Shown here: one piece after another, positions 35,066 through 44,581 of the stretch | How the letters are laid out: every line of letters starts with the position of its first letter | Position numbering within the stretch: the stretch's first letter is position 1 | NCBI RefSeq assembly: GCF_000518705.1 | Contig: NZ_JAEC01000033.1 | Location: forward strand, 1 to 45,271 | Length of the DNA: 45,271 bases | Reading direction: 5' to 3' | Origin: Shewanella colwelliana ATCC 39565 | GTDB lineage: Bacteria; Pseudomonadota; Gammaproteobacteria; Enterobacterales; Shewanellaceae | Translations under genes and position numbers: made by a program | Notes under the pieces: generated by a model | Seen by the model: only the letters and a program-made list of their open reading frames with translations | Told to the model about the DNA's origin: nothing | The model's database searches: none

Positions 35066-36598
35066 ATGAGTCATTTAATATTAAAACCAGGCACTCTTAG
35101 CCTGCAACAGTTACGCGAAATTAGTCGTAGCAAAGTGAGCCTTGAGCTATGTCCTAGTGCCATCGCCGACATCAATACCAGTGCGGGGCTTGTACAAAAA
35201 GTACTGGATGAAGGTCGCACGGTATACGGTATCAATACTGGTTTTGGTTTACTGGCCAATACCAAAATAGGCACCGACGACCTGCAGTTGTTGCAACGTT
35301 CAATTGTACTGTCTCATGCAGCGGGCACAGGCCAATATATGCAAGATGCGACAGTACGCTTGATGATGGTGCTGAAGATTAATTCGCTGAGCCGTGGCTT
35401 CTCTGGCATTCGTCTTGAGGTGATTAACTTCCTTATCGCCTTGGTCAATGCTGAGGTCTATCCTTGCGTACCCGAGAAAGGCTCTGTCGGGGCGTCGGGC
35501 GATTTAGCACCATTGTCACACATGTGTTTACCGCTACTTGCCGAAGGTGAGATGAGCCATAAAGGCGAGTTGATTTCAGCGGCAGAAGGCCTTGAAATTG
35601 CTGGCCTTAAACCATTAGAGCTCGCAGCTAAAGAGGGCTTAGCGTTGCTGAACGGTACCCAGGCCTCAACCGCATTGGCACTTGAAGGCTTGTTTAATGC
35701 AGAAGATCTGTTTGCAGCAAGTTCAGTGATCGGCGCCATGAGCGTAGAGGCCGCCATGGGAAGTCGCAGTCCGTTTGATCCGCGTATTCATGCTGCACGC
35801 GGCCAAAAAGGTCAAATCGATTCGGCTGCCGTGTTCCGTCACCTATTGGGTGATGAGTCAGAGATCAGTCTCGATCATGTAAACTGTGAGAAGGTTCAAG
35901 ATCCATACTCATTGCGCTGTCAGCCGCAGGTACTGGGAGCATGTTTGACGCAAATCCGCCATGCGGCTGAGGTATTAGGCACTGAGGCTAACGGAGTAAC
36001 GGATAACCCTCTAGTGTTCCAAGATACGGGTGACATTATCTCTGGCGGTAACTTCCACGCAGAGCCAGTGGCGATGGCCGCAGACAACTTAGCAATTGCG
36101 ATTGCCGAGCTTGGCTCTATCGCCGAGCGCCGTATTGCACTGCTAATTGACTCAAACTTGTCAAAGCTGCCTCCATTCCTCGTTGAGAATGGCGGCGTAA
36201 ACTCAGGCTTTATGATTGCTCAGGTAACGGCTGCGGCATTGGCTTCTGAGAACAAGACTTACGCTCATCCTGCGTCAGTGGATAGCTTGCCAACCTCTGC
36301 TAACCAAGAAGATCATGTGTCTATGGCCACTTTTGCGGCCCGTCGTCTGCGTGATATGTCTGAAAACACTCGTGGTGTATTGGCGGTTGAGCTACTCGCT
36401 GCAGCGCAGGGCCTGGATTTCCGTCGTCCTCTGCAACCTGCAGTGGCTGTTGCTAAAGCCAAAGCTGAGCTACGTGAACTGGTAACCTACTACGATAAGG
36501 ACCGTTTCTTTGGCCCAGATATCGAAGCTGCTACCGATCTACTGATCACGGCTAGTTTTAATGCATATTTGCCAGCAGATATCTTGCCAAGCTTTTAA
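35066..36598 (+). CDS. hutH: Histidine ammonia-lyase
   Basis: A 510-residue enzyme that removes ammonia from histidine to give urocanate. The MIO cofactor forms from Ala-Ser-Gly at residues 143-145 in [14 protein letters not shown]. Other family stretches are VYGINTGFG (the Tyr near residue 54), [17 protein letters not shown] and the C-terminal [14 protein letters not shown]. Length fits the family. It follows hutU by 3 nt and ends in a strong terminator. No hutG, hutF or histidine permease is in the window, so downstream steps are encoded elsewhere. Confidence 0.98.
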   Translation: MSHLILKPGTLSLQQLREISRSKVSLELCPSAIADINTSAGLVQKVLDEGRTVYGINTGFGLLANTKIGTDDLQLLQRSIVLSHAAGTGQYMQDATVRLMMVLKINSLSRGFSGIRLEVINFLIALVNAEVYPCVPEKGSVGASGDLAPLSHMCLPLLAEGEMSHKGELISAAEGLEIAGLKPLELAAKEGLALLNGTQASTALALEGLFNAEDLFAASSVIGAMSVEAAMGSRSPFDPRIHAARGQKGQIDSAAVFRHLLGDESEISLDHVNCEKVQDPYSLRCQPQVLGACLTQIRHAAEVLGTEANGVTDNPLVFQDTGDIISGGNFHAEPVAMAADNLAIAIAELGSIAERRIALLIDSNLSKLPPFLVENGGVNSGFMIAQVTAAALASENKTYAHPASVDSLPTSANQEDHVSMATFAARRLRDMSENTRGVLAVELLAAAQGLDFRRPLQPAVAVAKAKAELRELVTYYDKDRFFGPDIEAATDLLITASFNAYLPADILPSF

Positions 36599-36623
36599 GC
36601 ATCAGCAGATACAGCGGATTTAT

Positions 36624-36647
36624 AAAAGGGCTTAAGGGCCCTTTTTT
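36624..36647 (+). terminator. Intrinsic terminator after hutH
   Basis: AAAAGGGC (36624-36631) and GCCCTTTT (36638-36645) pair with a 6-nt loop and continue into a T-run. Confidence 0.88.
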
Positions 36648-36768
36648 GTATTCAGGCTTAATCCGTAGGCTTTAGTCTTAGGTCGAATGTCGCTGTTGTT
36701 GAAACGAGAGATGTGTAATAGCGTAGTTTGATGAGTTGAAGATAGTTAATCCTAACTAAGGCTAGGCA

Positions 36769-37230
36769 ATGCAAGCATTCCAAGATTTATATCCAGAAGA
36801 TCTCAGTCACTGTTATGGTTGCGGCAGAAATAATCCTCATGGTCATCAGCTAAAAAGTTACTGGGATGACGATGAAACCATCGCGCTTTTCACCCCTAAG
36901 TCTTTCCATACCGCCATTCCTGGCTTTGTTTACGGCGGACTGATTGCATCGTTAATCGATTGTCACGGAACTGGTAGTGCTAGCGCTGCTGCAGCAAGGG
37001 CATTTTGTGATAGTTCTCAAGAGCCACCAAGGTTTGTTACCGCTGCACTGAACATTGATTATTTAGCGCCGACCCCTATGGGGATAGAGTTGGAACTGCG
37101 CGGCGTCATCCGCGAGATTAAACCTAAAAAAGTGGTGTTAGATATCAGCCTTATCGCTGCTGGTGTTACCTGCGCCAAAGGGCATATGGTGGCAGTGAAG
37201 ATGCCTGCGAGTATGATGATTGAAGCATAA
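36769..37230 (+). CDS. PaaI-type hot-dog thioesterase
   Basis: A 153-residue protein of the PaaI/4HBT fold. The N-terminus has a CYGCGRNNPHG Cys pair, typical of a subset of these proteins. The central PGFVYGGLIASLIDCHGTGS is the hot-dog helix with the acidic catalytic Asp (LIDCHG), and NIDYLAPTPMG follows. It is expected to hydrolyse an acyl-CoA, substrate unknown. It stands alone, with a terminator just downstream and 170 bp of non-coding sequence before it. Confidence 0.88.
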   Translation: MQAFQDLYPEDLSHCYGCGRNNPHGHQLKSYWDDDETIALFTPKSFHTAIPGFVYGGLIASLIDCHGTGSASAAAARAFCDSSQEPPRFVTAALNIDYLAPTPMGIELELRGVIREIKPKKVVLDISLIAAGVTCAKGHMVAVKMPASMMIEA

Positions 37231-37232
37231 AA

Positions 37233-37260
37233 AAGAGCAGAGAAGAGCCTGCTCTTATTT
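37233..37260 (+). terminator. Intrinsic terminator between convergent genes
   Basis: AAGAGCAG (37233-37240) pairs with CTGCTCTT (37249-37256) around an 8-nt loop and is followed by ATTT; A residues upstream make it usable from the other strand as well. Confidence 0.75.
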
Positions 37261-37282
37261 GTCGTTGAACACTGAGACGAGA

Positions 37283-37924
37283 TTACATCCGTGAATCCAT
37301 CTCGGTGACCTTGAGTGTCATCAGCTGTTTATTCCACTGCTGCTTATCTATACCATCAATCCAAAATACGCGGCTTTCTCTTATCTGGCCTTTACGTAGG
37401 TAGGATTCGGGCATTCTAAATATCGCTTTCCATACCTTGACGGTTTCTTTCTTTATCAGTGATCCCGAATCTGAAAAAAGGCCGATTTCGAGTTCAATAA
37501 CGACGTAGTGCTCAGGGCTATTACTGGATAACTCAAAGGTTAAACCTAGGCGATTTTTATCATCCCATTGACTGTCTAGGAAGCTGACTTTGACCCCATT
37601 CTTTGCGGTAGACTTGAGCAAGGTTGCTTGTTTCATTGCGCTGGCGGTTAGGGTATCGGCAACGACGTGTGCCGTAGCACTGTTTTGCTCGGTTGTTGCA
37701 ATAACTGAAGCACTGGTTGCTACTGAGGTTGCCTCTAGGTTATTGGTAGGTGTCTGACTTTCTAGAAAAACATATTCCCAAGTGAAGTCATCATTGATTT
37801 GAATTTTTGTACCGTCTTCTAGGGTGACAATGGCGACTTTTTCAGGGGTGATTTCTGCCGAATAAGCTGACACGCTAAAGAGCATCAGTGTGATGGCGAG
37901 ATAAGTTAGCAGTGTTCTGTGCAT
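37283..37924 (-). CDS. DUF3157 family exported protein
   Basis: A 213-residue protein with a signal peptide (about residues 5-22, ending AYS-AE), followed by EKVAIVTLEDGTKIQINDDFTW, the recognisable N-terminal segment of the DUF3157 family of Shewanella and Vibrio. The middle (about 60-110) is Ala/Thr/Ser-rich and low in complexity, and the C-terminal part is beta-rich (FELSSNSPEHYVVIELEIGLF). It is predicted periplasmic or surface-linked; function unknown. It is convergent with the PaaI-type gene. Confidence 0.85.
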   Translation of the reverse strand: MHRTLLTYLAITLMLFSVSAYSAEITPEKVAIVTLEDGTKIQINDDFTWEYVFLESQTPTNNLEATSVATSASVIATTEQNSATAHVVADTLTASAMKQATLLKSTAKNGVKVSFLDSQWDDKNRLGLTFELSSNSPEHYVVIELEIGLFSDSGSLIKKETVKVWKAIFRMPESYLRKGQIRESRVFWIDGIDKQQWNKQLMTLKVTEMDSRM

Positions 37925-38024
37925 GGTTTATGACCTGTTGGAGATGATTGACCTAGCATAGACAAACTTAAGTAAAATTAACACTAGGTAAGTCAATTAA
38001 CACCAAACTCATCAAGGTGTTGGT

Positions 38025-38561
38025 TTACATAGCAAAGCCAATGCTGATCACCGCAGACTCGGTGGCCGTGTTATACCCAGCGCCAATCATTAGCCCCATG
38101 TCTGTCATGTAGCGAAGGCCCACTTCTCCACCCCAGTTTTTATCATCATCTTTTTCCCATACTGGTTTGCAGTCGGTGCATAGTGGCATGATGTTGGTGG
38201 TGGAGTGAAGTTCGGCGATGTACACGCTGGCGCCACCATAAACACTGAAGTGGCGAGTGAGGCTGTAGCTTAAACCAAAACGCCACAAGGTTTCCCGTGT
38301 GAAGGCTTCACCGGGTTCTTCCACCTCGAAGGTTTCATCTTTGCTGCGTGCGTAACCAATGTAGTAGCCCCAGTCACTATAATCTCTGTCATAGTGATAA
38401 GGTGCTAGGGTGATACCATACATATCATTGCTAGCAGGAACATAGTCGACACTGATTGTCATTGTGGGCGCAAGTTTGAAAGTGTCATCTTGAGCTTCAT
38501 TGGCTGCGTGTAAGTTGGTACTCATTAGTAACATGGCACAAGCAAGCAGACGTTTAGACAT
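38025..38561 (-). CDS. Outer-membrane beta-barrel protein
   Basis: A 178-residue exported protein. Signal peptide MSKRLLACAMLLMSTNLHA precedes strand-like segments rich in Tyr and Gly (GYYIGYARSKDETF, WRFGLSYSLTRHFSVYGGA, GGEVGLRYMTDMGLMIGAGYN) and a C-terminal AVISIGFAM ending in Phe-Ala-Met, close to the outer-membrane signal. Cys pair TDCK-type near residue 130 may form a disulfide. No specific family was recognised. ATG 38561 is preferred; ATG 38567 is two codons earlier and no clear ribosome site decides. Confidence 0.75.
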   Translation of the reverse strand: MSKRLLACAMLLMSTNLHAANEAQDDTFKLAPTMTISVDYVPASNDMYGITLAPYHYDRDYSDWGYYIGYARSKDETFEVEEPGEAFTRETLWRFGLSYSLTRHFSVYGGASVYIAELHSTTNIMPLCTDCKPVWEKDDDKNWGGEVGLRYMTDMGLMIGAGYNTATESAVISIGFAM

Positions 38562-38738
38562 GGTCATCTCAATTATCAATGGTTAGAAATGGATTGTTGT
38601 TAATCTTTATATTACAGTCAATGATTAGTGCTTAATTACCTTTAAAAATAGATGCTTGTAGTTTATTTGTTGGTATGGTTAATTGAGGTTGTTAAGTCTG
38701 GTTTGCATACTTGAGTGATTGCACAGAGGAGAGATATT

Positions 38739-39989
38739 TTGGATCAAGAACTACGCTCACAAGTGTCCCATTGGCTAACAAGCGTTGGTATTGCCAGTCC
38801 TGATGATGGTGTCTCCACTGGGATCATGGTATTGGGTTGCCTGCTGGTTGCTTTTATCGGTTATGTGCTGGTTAAACGTGGCGTGGTGAGCGCTATGAAT
38901 GTGGTGATCCAGCGTTCTCGTGTGAGCTGGGACGATATCTTTATGAAACATCGAGTGCTGGAGAAGTTCGCTAAACTTGTTCCCGCGCTGATTCTTAATA
39001 TCATTTTGCCGCTAGCCTTGACCGAACATCCCCTTGTGAGCAGCTTGGCTGATCGTCTGCTTGATGTCTTGATTGTGATTTTGTTTGTCCGCGGCGTATA
39101 CAGTGCACTGGATGCGGCCAATGAAATTGCCGATGTGAACTTAGTCAGTCGGCGTTTGCCCATCAAGAGCTTTGTGCAGCTGTTTAAGCTATTTATGTTC
39201 TTTGTTGCCATCATTATTTCAATCTCGGTGTTGGCCGAACAGTCTCCTGTCTATTTCCTTAGCGGCTTAGGTGTGGCCACTGGTTTAGTGATGTTGGTGT
39301 TTAAAGACACCATTTTGGGCTTTGTGGCCGGAATCCAATTGGCGGCAAACCGCATGGTGAGCCCTGGTGACTGGATTCAGATGGACAAGTATGGTGCTGA
39401 CGGTGCCGTTGAAGAGGTATCCCTGACTACGGTGAAAGTTCGTAACTGGGACCAAACCATCACGATGATCCCCGCTTATGCTTTAGTATCGGACGCCTTT
39501 AAAAACTGGCGCGGTATGTCGGAGTCGGGGGGACGGCGAATAAAGCGTGCGATCAATATTGATATCTCATCAATTGGATTTTTAACTGCTGAGCAGAAGC
39601 AACATCTGGGTAAGATCAACTACATTAAGGCTTACTTAGAAAGAAAGCGGGTTGAGATTGCTGAGTTTAATGCCAAAGTCCAAGATGGCGACATGCCAGT
39701 CAATAGTCGGCATTTAACCAATGTGGGCACCTTTAGGGCATATCTGCTGGAATATATGCGTAATCATCCTAAGGTGCATCAAGAGATGACCCTGCTAGTG
39801 CGGCAGTTGGCACCAACAACAGAAGGCTTGCCGATAGAGATCTATATTTTTACCAACGATATACGTTGGGCTTTTTACGAAGATATTCAGGCGGATATCT
39901 TTGATCATGTTTATGCAATATTGCCCGAGTTTGGTTTGCGTGCATTCCAAGCACCATCGGGGGCGGACATTCGTAGTTTAAAGGGGTGA
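38739..39989 (+). CDS. MscS-family mechanosensitive channel (YbdG-like)
   Basis: A 416-residue inner-membrane protein. About five membrane helices precede the pore-lining region (LSGLGVATGLVMLVFKDTILG, about residues 180-205), the MscS signature, followed by the beta domain NRMVSPGDWIQMDKYGADGAVEEVSLTTVKVRNWD. The YbdG branch has the long C-terminal cytosolic domain seen here (about 270-416: RIKRAINIDISSIGF, LTNVGTFRAYL). It should open under osmotic downshock. The start is TTG 38739, with AGGAG 7 nt upstream; the longer frame has no ribosome site. Confidence 0.92.
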   Translation: MDQELRSQVSHWLTSVGIASPDDGVSTGIMVLGCLLVAFIGYVLVKRGVVSAMNVVIQRSRVSWDDIFMKHRVLEKFAKLVPALILNIILPLALTEHPLVSSLADRLLDVLIVILFVRGVYSALDAANEIADVNLVSRRLPIKSFVQLFKLFMFFVAIIISISVLAEQSPVYFLSGLGVATGLVMLVFKDTILGFVAGIQLAANRMVSPGDWIQMDKYGADGAVEEVSLTTVKVRNWDQTITMIPAYALVSDAFKNWRGMSESGGRRIKRAINIDISSIGFLTAEQKQHLGKINYIKAYLERKRVEIAEFNAKVQDGDMPVNSRHLTNVGTFRAYLLEYMRNHPKVHQEMTLLVRQLAPTTEGLPIEIYIFTNDIRWAFYEDIQADIFDHVYAILPEFGLRAFQAPSGADIRSLKG

Positions 39990-40024
39990 ACAAAGTTACT
40001 GCAAAGTAACATCACAGACAACTC

Positions 40025-40067
40025 AGGTTTGAGGTTGGCATAAGCGGTTTTAACATTCCTCAAACCT
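40025..40067. repeat. 10-bp inverted repeat between convergent genes
   Basis: AGGTTTGAGG (40025-40034) and CCTCAAACCT (40058-40067) are perfect complements with a 23-nt spacer. A smaller hairpin, GTTAC-TGCAAA-GTAAC, lies at about 39995-40010. The region separates the MscS-type channel gene from the convergent LysE gene and may serve as a terminator for either. Confidence 0.5.
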
Positions 40068-40118
40068 TTGAACTTTCGGGCACTTTACACCTGATAGTCC
40101 ACCAGTCTTTAAAGCCAG

Positions 40119-40742
40119 CTATTCTCTCGTTACTAATATCGCGGCAAGTGTGATAAATACGCCGCCACTGGTTCTGTCAAACCAATGCAGTTTATTGCTT
40201 GACTTAAGGGCTGGTGCTAGCACATTTGCCATGCTGGCATAGATCATCACAAAGCTAAAATCCACGATAGCCCAAGTAAGTGCCAATATCGCAAGTTGGG
40301 GTCCTTGGGGAGCGGTTACATCAATAAACTGAGGAAATAATGCAGCGAAGAACAGTAGATCCTTGGGGTTACTGATCCCAACCATAAATGCCTGCTTAAA
40401 CATCTGTTTTGGCGAACCTTTGCCTCGAATATGTTGCAGATCTAACCCTTGAGCAGAGGCTTTGGTCAGTAGTAACTTGATACCCAGATACAGTAAATAC
40501 GCCGCGCCGCAGTATTTTAAAATGGTAAACCCATATTCAGTGGCGCTAAGCAGCGCGCCTAATCCCGCTGCAGAGGCAAACATCAGTAACAGTGCCGACG
40601 TGACGCTGCCCAGTGCCGTTGCCAGACTGCGAGTTTTACCAAAATGGATGCCGTGGCTCATTGAGAGTACCGCCATTGTCCCGGGGGAGATGGCAATTAA
40701 GAGGATGGCAAACAGGTATAAAAGCCAGATATCAAGCGTCAT
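40119..40742 (-). CDS. LysE/RhtB family amino-acid exporter
   Basis: A 207-residue inner-membrane protein with five or six helices, of the LysE family that exports amino acids such as lysine, threonine or homoserine lactone. The N-terminal motif AISPGTMAVLSMSHGIHFGK is the family signature, and PKQMFKQAFMVGISNPKDLLFFAALFPQF marks the middle. The substrate cannot be assigned. It appears to be a single gene, 82 nt downstream of the acyltransferase gene on the same strand. Confidence 0.92.
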   Translation of the reverse strand: MTLDIWLLYLFAILLIAISPGTMAVLSMSHGIHFGKTRSLATALGSVTSALLLMFASAAGLGALLSATEYGFTILKYCGAAYLLYLGIKLLLTKASAQGLDLQHIRGKGSPKQMFKQAFMVGISNPKDLLFFAALFPQFIDVTAPQGPQLAILALTWAIVDFSFVMIYASMANVLAPALKSSNKLHWFDRTSGGVFITLAAILVTRE

Positions 40743-40824
40743 GATTGAAAATTGTATACAAAGTTCTAGGTTGCCGCACTATAACCAGTGCGGCAAGTTT
40801 TGGCAATCGCACCGTCAAGCCGCT

Positions 40825-41376
40825 CTATGTTTTGTAGTTAGGGATGACCTTAGGGTGACGACCTTTGATTGTGCGATAGAAGGCGAGAATATGTGACATA
40901 TCAGCTTCGATATTACCTGTAACTTCTATCGGCTTTGGGATCATCACTGTCTTTGAACCAAAATTTAGTGCAACAGTGACGATTGGGACGTTGGCGGTGT
41001 TGGCAATATGATAAAAGCCTGTTTTCCAACGTTCAACTGGGCTACGAGTGCCTTCTGGGGCTAAAGCTAGTTTGAACTCAGGATCGCTTTGGAACAACTG
41101 GGCAACAGCGTCAACGAGGTTGTTATTTTTACGTCTATCCACGGGGGTTCCACCAATAGCTTTGAAAAACCAGCCCCAGGGCGGGATAAACAGCTGATGC
41201 TTGCCGAGGAAGTGAATCTTGTCTCCCAAGGCTCCGCGCGCGAGTACGCCAACAATGAAGTCCCAATTACTGGTATGGGGACCAACAATGACCAGGTATT
41301 GCGCAATAGCAGGCATGGCGCCGTCAATTTTCCAGCCGGCTATTTTTAGTATGGCTTTACAAAAAGTTTGAAACAT
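40825..41376 (-). CDS. 1-acylglycerol-3-phosphate acyltransferase-like protein
   Basis: A 183-residue PlsC-type acyltransferase. The catalytic H-x4-D is in HTSNWD (about residues 34-39), the second motif is FFKAIGGTPVDR, and the third LAPEGTRSP. The protein lacks an N-terminal membrane helix and is shorter than PlsC (about 240), so it is a member of the small cytosolic or peripheral branch; lipid or other hydroxyl acceptor is not known. It lies upstream of the LysE gene on the same strand. Confidence 0.88.
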   Translation of the reverse strand: MFQTFCKAILKIAGWKIDGAMPAIAQYLVIVGPHTSNWDFIVGVLARGALGDKIHFLGKHQLFIPPWGWFFKAIGGTPVDRRKNNNLVDAVAQLFQSDPEFKLALAPEGTRSPVERWKTGFYHIANTANVPIVTVALNFGSKTVMIPKPIEVTGNIEADMSHILAFYRTIKGRHPKVIPNYKT

Positions 41377-41487
41377 AAGTTAAACTCGAATTAGATAATC
41401 ATGTGCTTTAGGCTCGTTTTTGTTTAAAGGATAATGCCTTAGCGATTATTATATACTACACCTTAATTTCTCCCTTTGGAGTACAAG

Positions 41488-41910
41488 ATGGTAAAAAATG
41501 GATTGATAGCCCTGTTGCTGATTGCAGCATTTCAGGTGCAAGCTGTGCCGACGGATGATATTGCACAAGTTTTATCTGAGCAGCAGGATGCGTGGAACCG
41601 AGGAGATTTAGATGCCTACATGCAAGGCTATTGGCATGATGAAAAAGTGCGTTTTGTTTCAGGAAAAAAATTTCGTTATGGCTGGGAAGAAACGCTAGCC
41701 GCTTATAAGAAAAACTACCCTAATAAAGAAGCCTTGGGGGTGTTGAGTTTCAGCATCAATGAAACCAAAATGCTAAGTAACTATGCTGCTATTGTGGTGG
41801 GGCGTTGGGAATTAAAGCGGGTAAAAGACAATCCTAATGGCGTGTTTACCCTGTTGGTTGAGAAGGTTGATGATAAGTGGGTAATCACTCATGACCATAC
41901 TTCCGATTAG
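41488..41910 (+). CDS. Exported SnoaL/NTF2-like (DUF4440) protein
   Basis: A 140-residue protein with a signal peptide (residues 1-19, ending VQA) and an NTF2-like fold typical of DUF4440: LSEQQDAWNRGDLDAYMQGYWHDEKVRF, then FSINETKMLSNYAAIVVGRWEL and the closing GVFTLLVEKVDDKWVITHDHTSD. GGAG lies 6 nt before the ATG at 41488; the TTG four codons upstream is inside that site. It is expected in the periplasm; no catalytic function is assigned. Its stop overlaps the stop of the convergent NRDE gene by 4 bp. Confidence 0.88.
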   Translation: MVKNGLIALLLIAAFQVQAVPTDDIAQVLSEQQDAWNRGDLDAYMQGYWHDEKVRFVSGKKFRYGWEETLAAYKKNYPNKEALGVLSFSINETKMLSNYAAIVVGRWELKRVKDNPNGVFTLLVEKVDDKWVITHDHTSD

Positions 41911-42665
41911 GCGGTTGAAAATTTAAAGCTCTGCTTGCCTAAATTTCTGCCTTTGCCGTCATAGCGTACTTCGGTAAAACTGATGTTTCCTTGCTGATCT
42001 TGCAAGATAATGGAGGTGGAGCGGGTTCCGTATTCTAGGTGCTTAATATAGATTGAAGAAAGCTGCCGCTCCCACTCTAGCGCCACTCCGGTTTGTGGTA
42101 GTTCGCTATCTTGTGCTTGTGTTTGATCTGTCATGATGGCAAGTAGCGCATCAATATCTGGCTGCTGGTAAGATAAATAGTGTTCTAATGCTTGGGTTCC
42201 TTTGGCCATTTTGGGCCAGATATCATCTAATGCACCATTGCTGATCGCATGAAATCCAGGGGTTAATCGTTTTACCTCTTTGCTAATACTGTGATAGCAG
42301 TAAAGTTCATGCTGGCGGCCAAAAAGCAGATTGAAAGGGTTATATTGGTGACCATGTTCTCGCAACCAGCCCACTGTAGTCGATGCTGGATCGGATAGGG
42401 CATTGACGACCAATTCACCGCGGCTGCGCATATCTGGTTTGTGTAACTCGGGGGCGCGGATATTGGTTAGGCCTGCAATATATCCCTGACGATTAATGCC
42501 GAGCCAAGAGCCCCCTGCTTCGAGATCTCTGCCCGCTAATAGATTGTTTTCAGGTGGCCAAAAATGAGCGGGTTCAGTAGGCCGGAGATGAAACTCATCA
42601 CGATTAGCGCAAATGATCACTGGGTAATCGGGGTGGGCCTCAATGGCCACGAAGAGAATGCACAT
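41907..42665 (-). CDS. NRDE (TANGO2-like) family protein
   Basis: A 252-residue protein that begins MCILFVA and contains ANRDEFHLRPT near residue 20, the NRDE signature, followed by GRDLEAGGSWLGINRQGYIAGLTN. The N-terminal Cys2 could be the nucleophile of an Ntn-hydrolase fold, which has been proposed for the family; no reaction is established. Length fits the family. Its 3' end overlaps the convergent SnoaL-like gene by four bases, so no terminator separates them. Confidence 0.92.
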   Translation of the reverse strand: MCILFVAIEAHPDYPVIICANRDEFHLRPTEPAHFWPPENNLLAGRDLEAGGSWLGINRQGYIAGLTNIRAPELHKPDMRSRGELVVNALSDPASTTVGWLREHGHQYNPFNLLFGRQHELYCYHSISKEVKRLTPGFHAISNGALDDIWPKMAKGTQALEHYLSYQQPDIDALLAIMTDQTQAQDSELPQTGVALEWERQLSSIYIKHLEYGTRSTSIILQDQQGNISFTEVRYDGKGRNLGKQSFKFSTA

Positions 42666-42763
42666 GGGCTAAGCCTTAAAGTCAGTTCTATATCAGTTCG
42701 ATGAATAAAACGTTGATCTTATTTAATAGGTTTAACTTAGCCGTCATCCAAAATAAAAGCTAT

Positions 42764-44347
42764 CTAATGATGATGTTTATGCTTGTGCACTTCGCCTGTT
42801 ACAGCGGGCTCGTGATGGTGTGATGGCCTATCGTGATCATGGTGGTGCCCTTTCGGTTTCCAAAGCATGATACGCGCCATAAATTTACGCGGCCCTAAGC
42901 GCAATAGACTGCTCGCAAATAGCAGGGCTATGGCAGCTAAGGCGGCGATGTTCAGCTCTTGCGGCAGTGCAATAATGGTGTGCCATTGCGGAATAAGCCA
43001 TTGGGTGCCCAGCAGGCAGATAAGTATGACTCCCGACAACATTACTCGCTGCATCCAACTCATGAGTTTGAGTTGCGCCAGGTTGAAAATGGGCGCGGCA
43101 ATCAATGCCACCATGACAGCCTCAATACTCCAACCGCTGTATGCCAGTGATAGGGCGAGAACCGCTCCTCCTAGATTACAAAAGCGCATTGGTAGAAAAA
43201 GTACGAGCAACACAGCCACTTGTACCATTGGGTTAGACAGTGGTACTGATGGGTGGCCAATAAGGTTGGCCAGAATAAGGCTCAAAATTATCCATGGTGC
43301 ACTTCTATCGACCAAGTGGGCAAAGCCAAATCGGAAGGCTGATTCTGGCAGGTTGAGGTGAGGATCGGTCGGTTCGACCTTAATCAATGTGAGCAATAGT
43401 CCCACAAGCGTTACGCCGATTAACTGAATAATGGCAATGCTGGGGCCCAGGAGTAGCAAGGTGATCACAAGGGCTTCTGGGCCAGCTAACCGTTGTAACC
43501 AACGCTGTGCCAATCCCTTATTATGCGGTGACAGGCCGAGTTTGAAGCGTAAGCTAGCTATGGCATAACTGAGTAGCAATACAGGACCTAAGGTGAGTAA
43601 CCATGCTATTAGCTGCTCTGTTGTGTGGCTATGATCATGATGTTCATGACCGCCAGAGTCCATGATTAGCAGGACAAATAGCAAGGCGATACCCAGCAGG
43701 CTTCCGATGCCAGCTTGATATTCATACTTACCTTGGACATCATTCAAGCTATTGCCATGGGGTTGGTGCAGTACCACATGTAAAATGGAACCTGTGACAA
43801 ACGCTTGTAAATAAACTGTTTTATCTAGGCTTAAATGAGCTAAAAGTTGCTCACCAGCAAAGTAGCCAGCGCCTGTAAGTAGCATCATCCCCACTAAGAC
43901 TGTCATTGCCCACCGGCTTCCCACCTGTGGCTTTAGTAGCCACCAAATTGCTAAACCGACGGGAAGTCGGTGCAGTATGACACCTAGCGCCAGTAGCGCC
44001 GAATTGCCATCTTGTTGAGCCAATACCATAGCGCCGCCATCGGTAATAGTGTGCAGCAGTAAGCCCGTAATCCCTAAGGTTAGGGTGAGATTGTGGGTGA
44101 CTTCAGAATAGCGATGAAATAGACGTTCACTGATCGTGGGGCCCCATAAGCCTATGATCACAAAGACAATGGCAAGAAAGCCCCCATGTTCCAGCAGTTC
44201 AGGAAGAATGTGGATCAACACTAAGCCGCCAAGCGAGACGAATATAAAGCCGTCTAAGCCTTTTTGTAGGCCAGTACCTGTGGTAAAGAACCGATAAAAA
44301 ACCGGGCCAAGCAACAGCGCAATACAACTGGCGATGAGATAGTACAT
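42764..44347 (-). CDS. Histidine-rich ZIP-like and permease fusion protein
   Basis: A 527-residue membrane protein with about fourteen helices. The N-terminal half (about 1-230) has ZIP-type motifs: H46-ILPE, HTITDGG (99-105) and HRLP (126-129), the last with Arg where ZIP proteins have the HE metal pair. A His-rich loop (GGHEHHDHSHT, about 232-242) follows. The C-terminal half (about 255-500) ends in a Pro-Cys-Gly layout like ArsP/YraQ permeases, to which Shewanella Cu/Zn efflux proteins belong. The tail has three His clusters (HHHDHD, HHH, HKHKHHH). ATG 44347 is preferred to the TTG at 44362. Zinc or copper transport is inferred. Confidence 0.72.
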   Translation of the reverse strand: MYYLIASCIALLLGPVFYRFFTTGTGLQKGLDGFIFVSLGGLVLIHILPELLEHGGFLAIVFVIIGLWGPTISERLFHRYSEVTHNLTLTLGITGLLLHTITDGGAMVLAQQDGNSALLALGVILHRLPVGLAIWWLLKPQVGSRWAMTVLVGMMLLTGAGYFAGEQLLAHLSLDKTVYLQAFVTGSILHVVLHQPHGNSLNDVQGKYEYQAGIGSLLGIALLFVLLIMDSGGHEHHDHSHTTEQLIAWLLTLGPVLLLSYAIASLRFKLGLSPHNKGLAQRWLQRLAGPEALVITLLLLGPSIAIIQLIGVTLVGLLLTLIKVEPTDPHLNLPESAFRFGFAHLVDRSAPWIILSLILANLIGHPSVPLSNPMVQVAVLLVLFLPMRFCNLGGAVLALSLAYSGWSIEAVMVALIAAPIFNLAQLKLMSWMQRVMLSGVILICLLGTQWLIPQWHTIIALPQELNIAALAAIALLFASSLLRLGPRKFMARIMLWKPKGHHHDHDRPSHHHEPAVTGEVHKHKHHH

Positions 44348-44581
44348 AGATAGTGTTAACAAGGGAGCCTAGAAAGCCAGCTAGTATATCAGTGTTATTG
44401 ACACCAATCGAATAATTAGCGTCAAGGAGGGATGATATTTACACTCCTTCATGAACTGTAGGAAATTGGCAAGTTTGTGAGGTTTTACGCCATTAGCTGG
44501 GATTTTGTTATGTTATTTGCTGAATACTATTGAAAATACGTTATACAATATAGGTCTACTTCATTAGAAGATCATTGAGTT

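Noticed and set aside
42867..43361. Long plus-strand frames antisense to the ZIP-permease fusion gene
   Set aside because: They mirror a clear membrane-protein gene and have no ribosome site or family resemblance.
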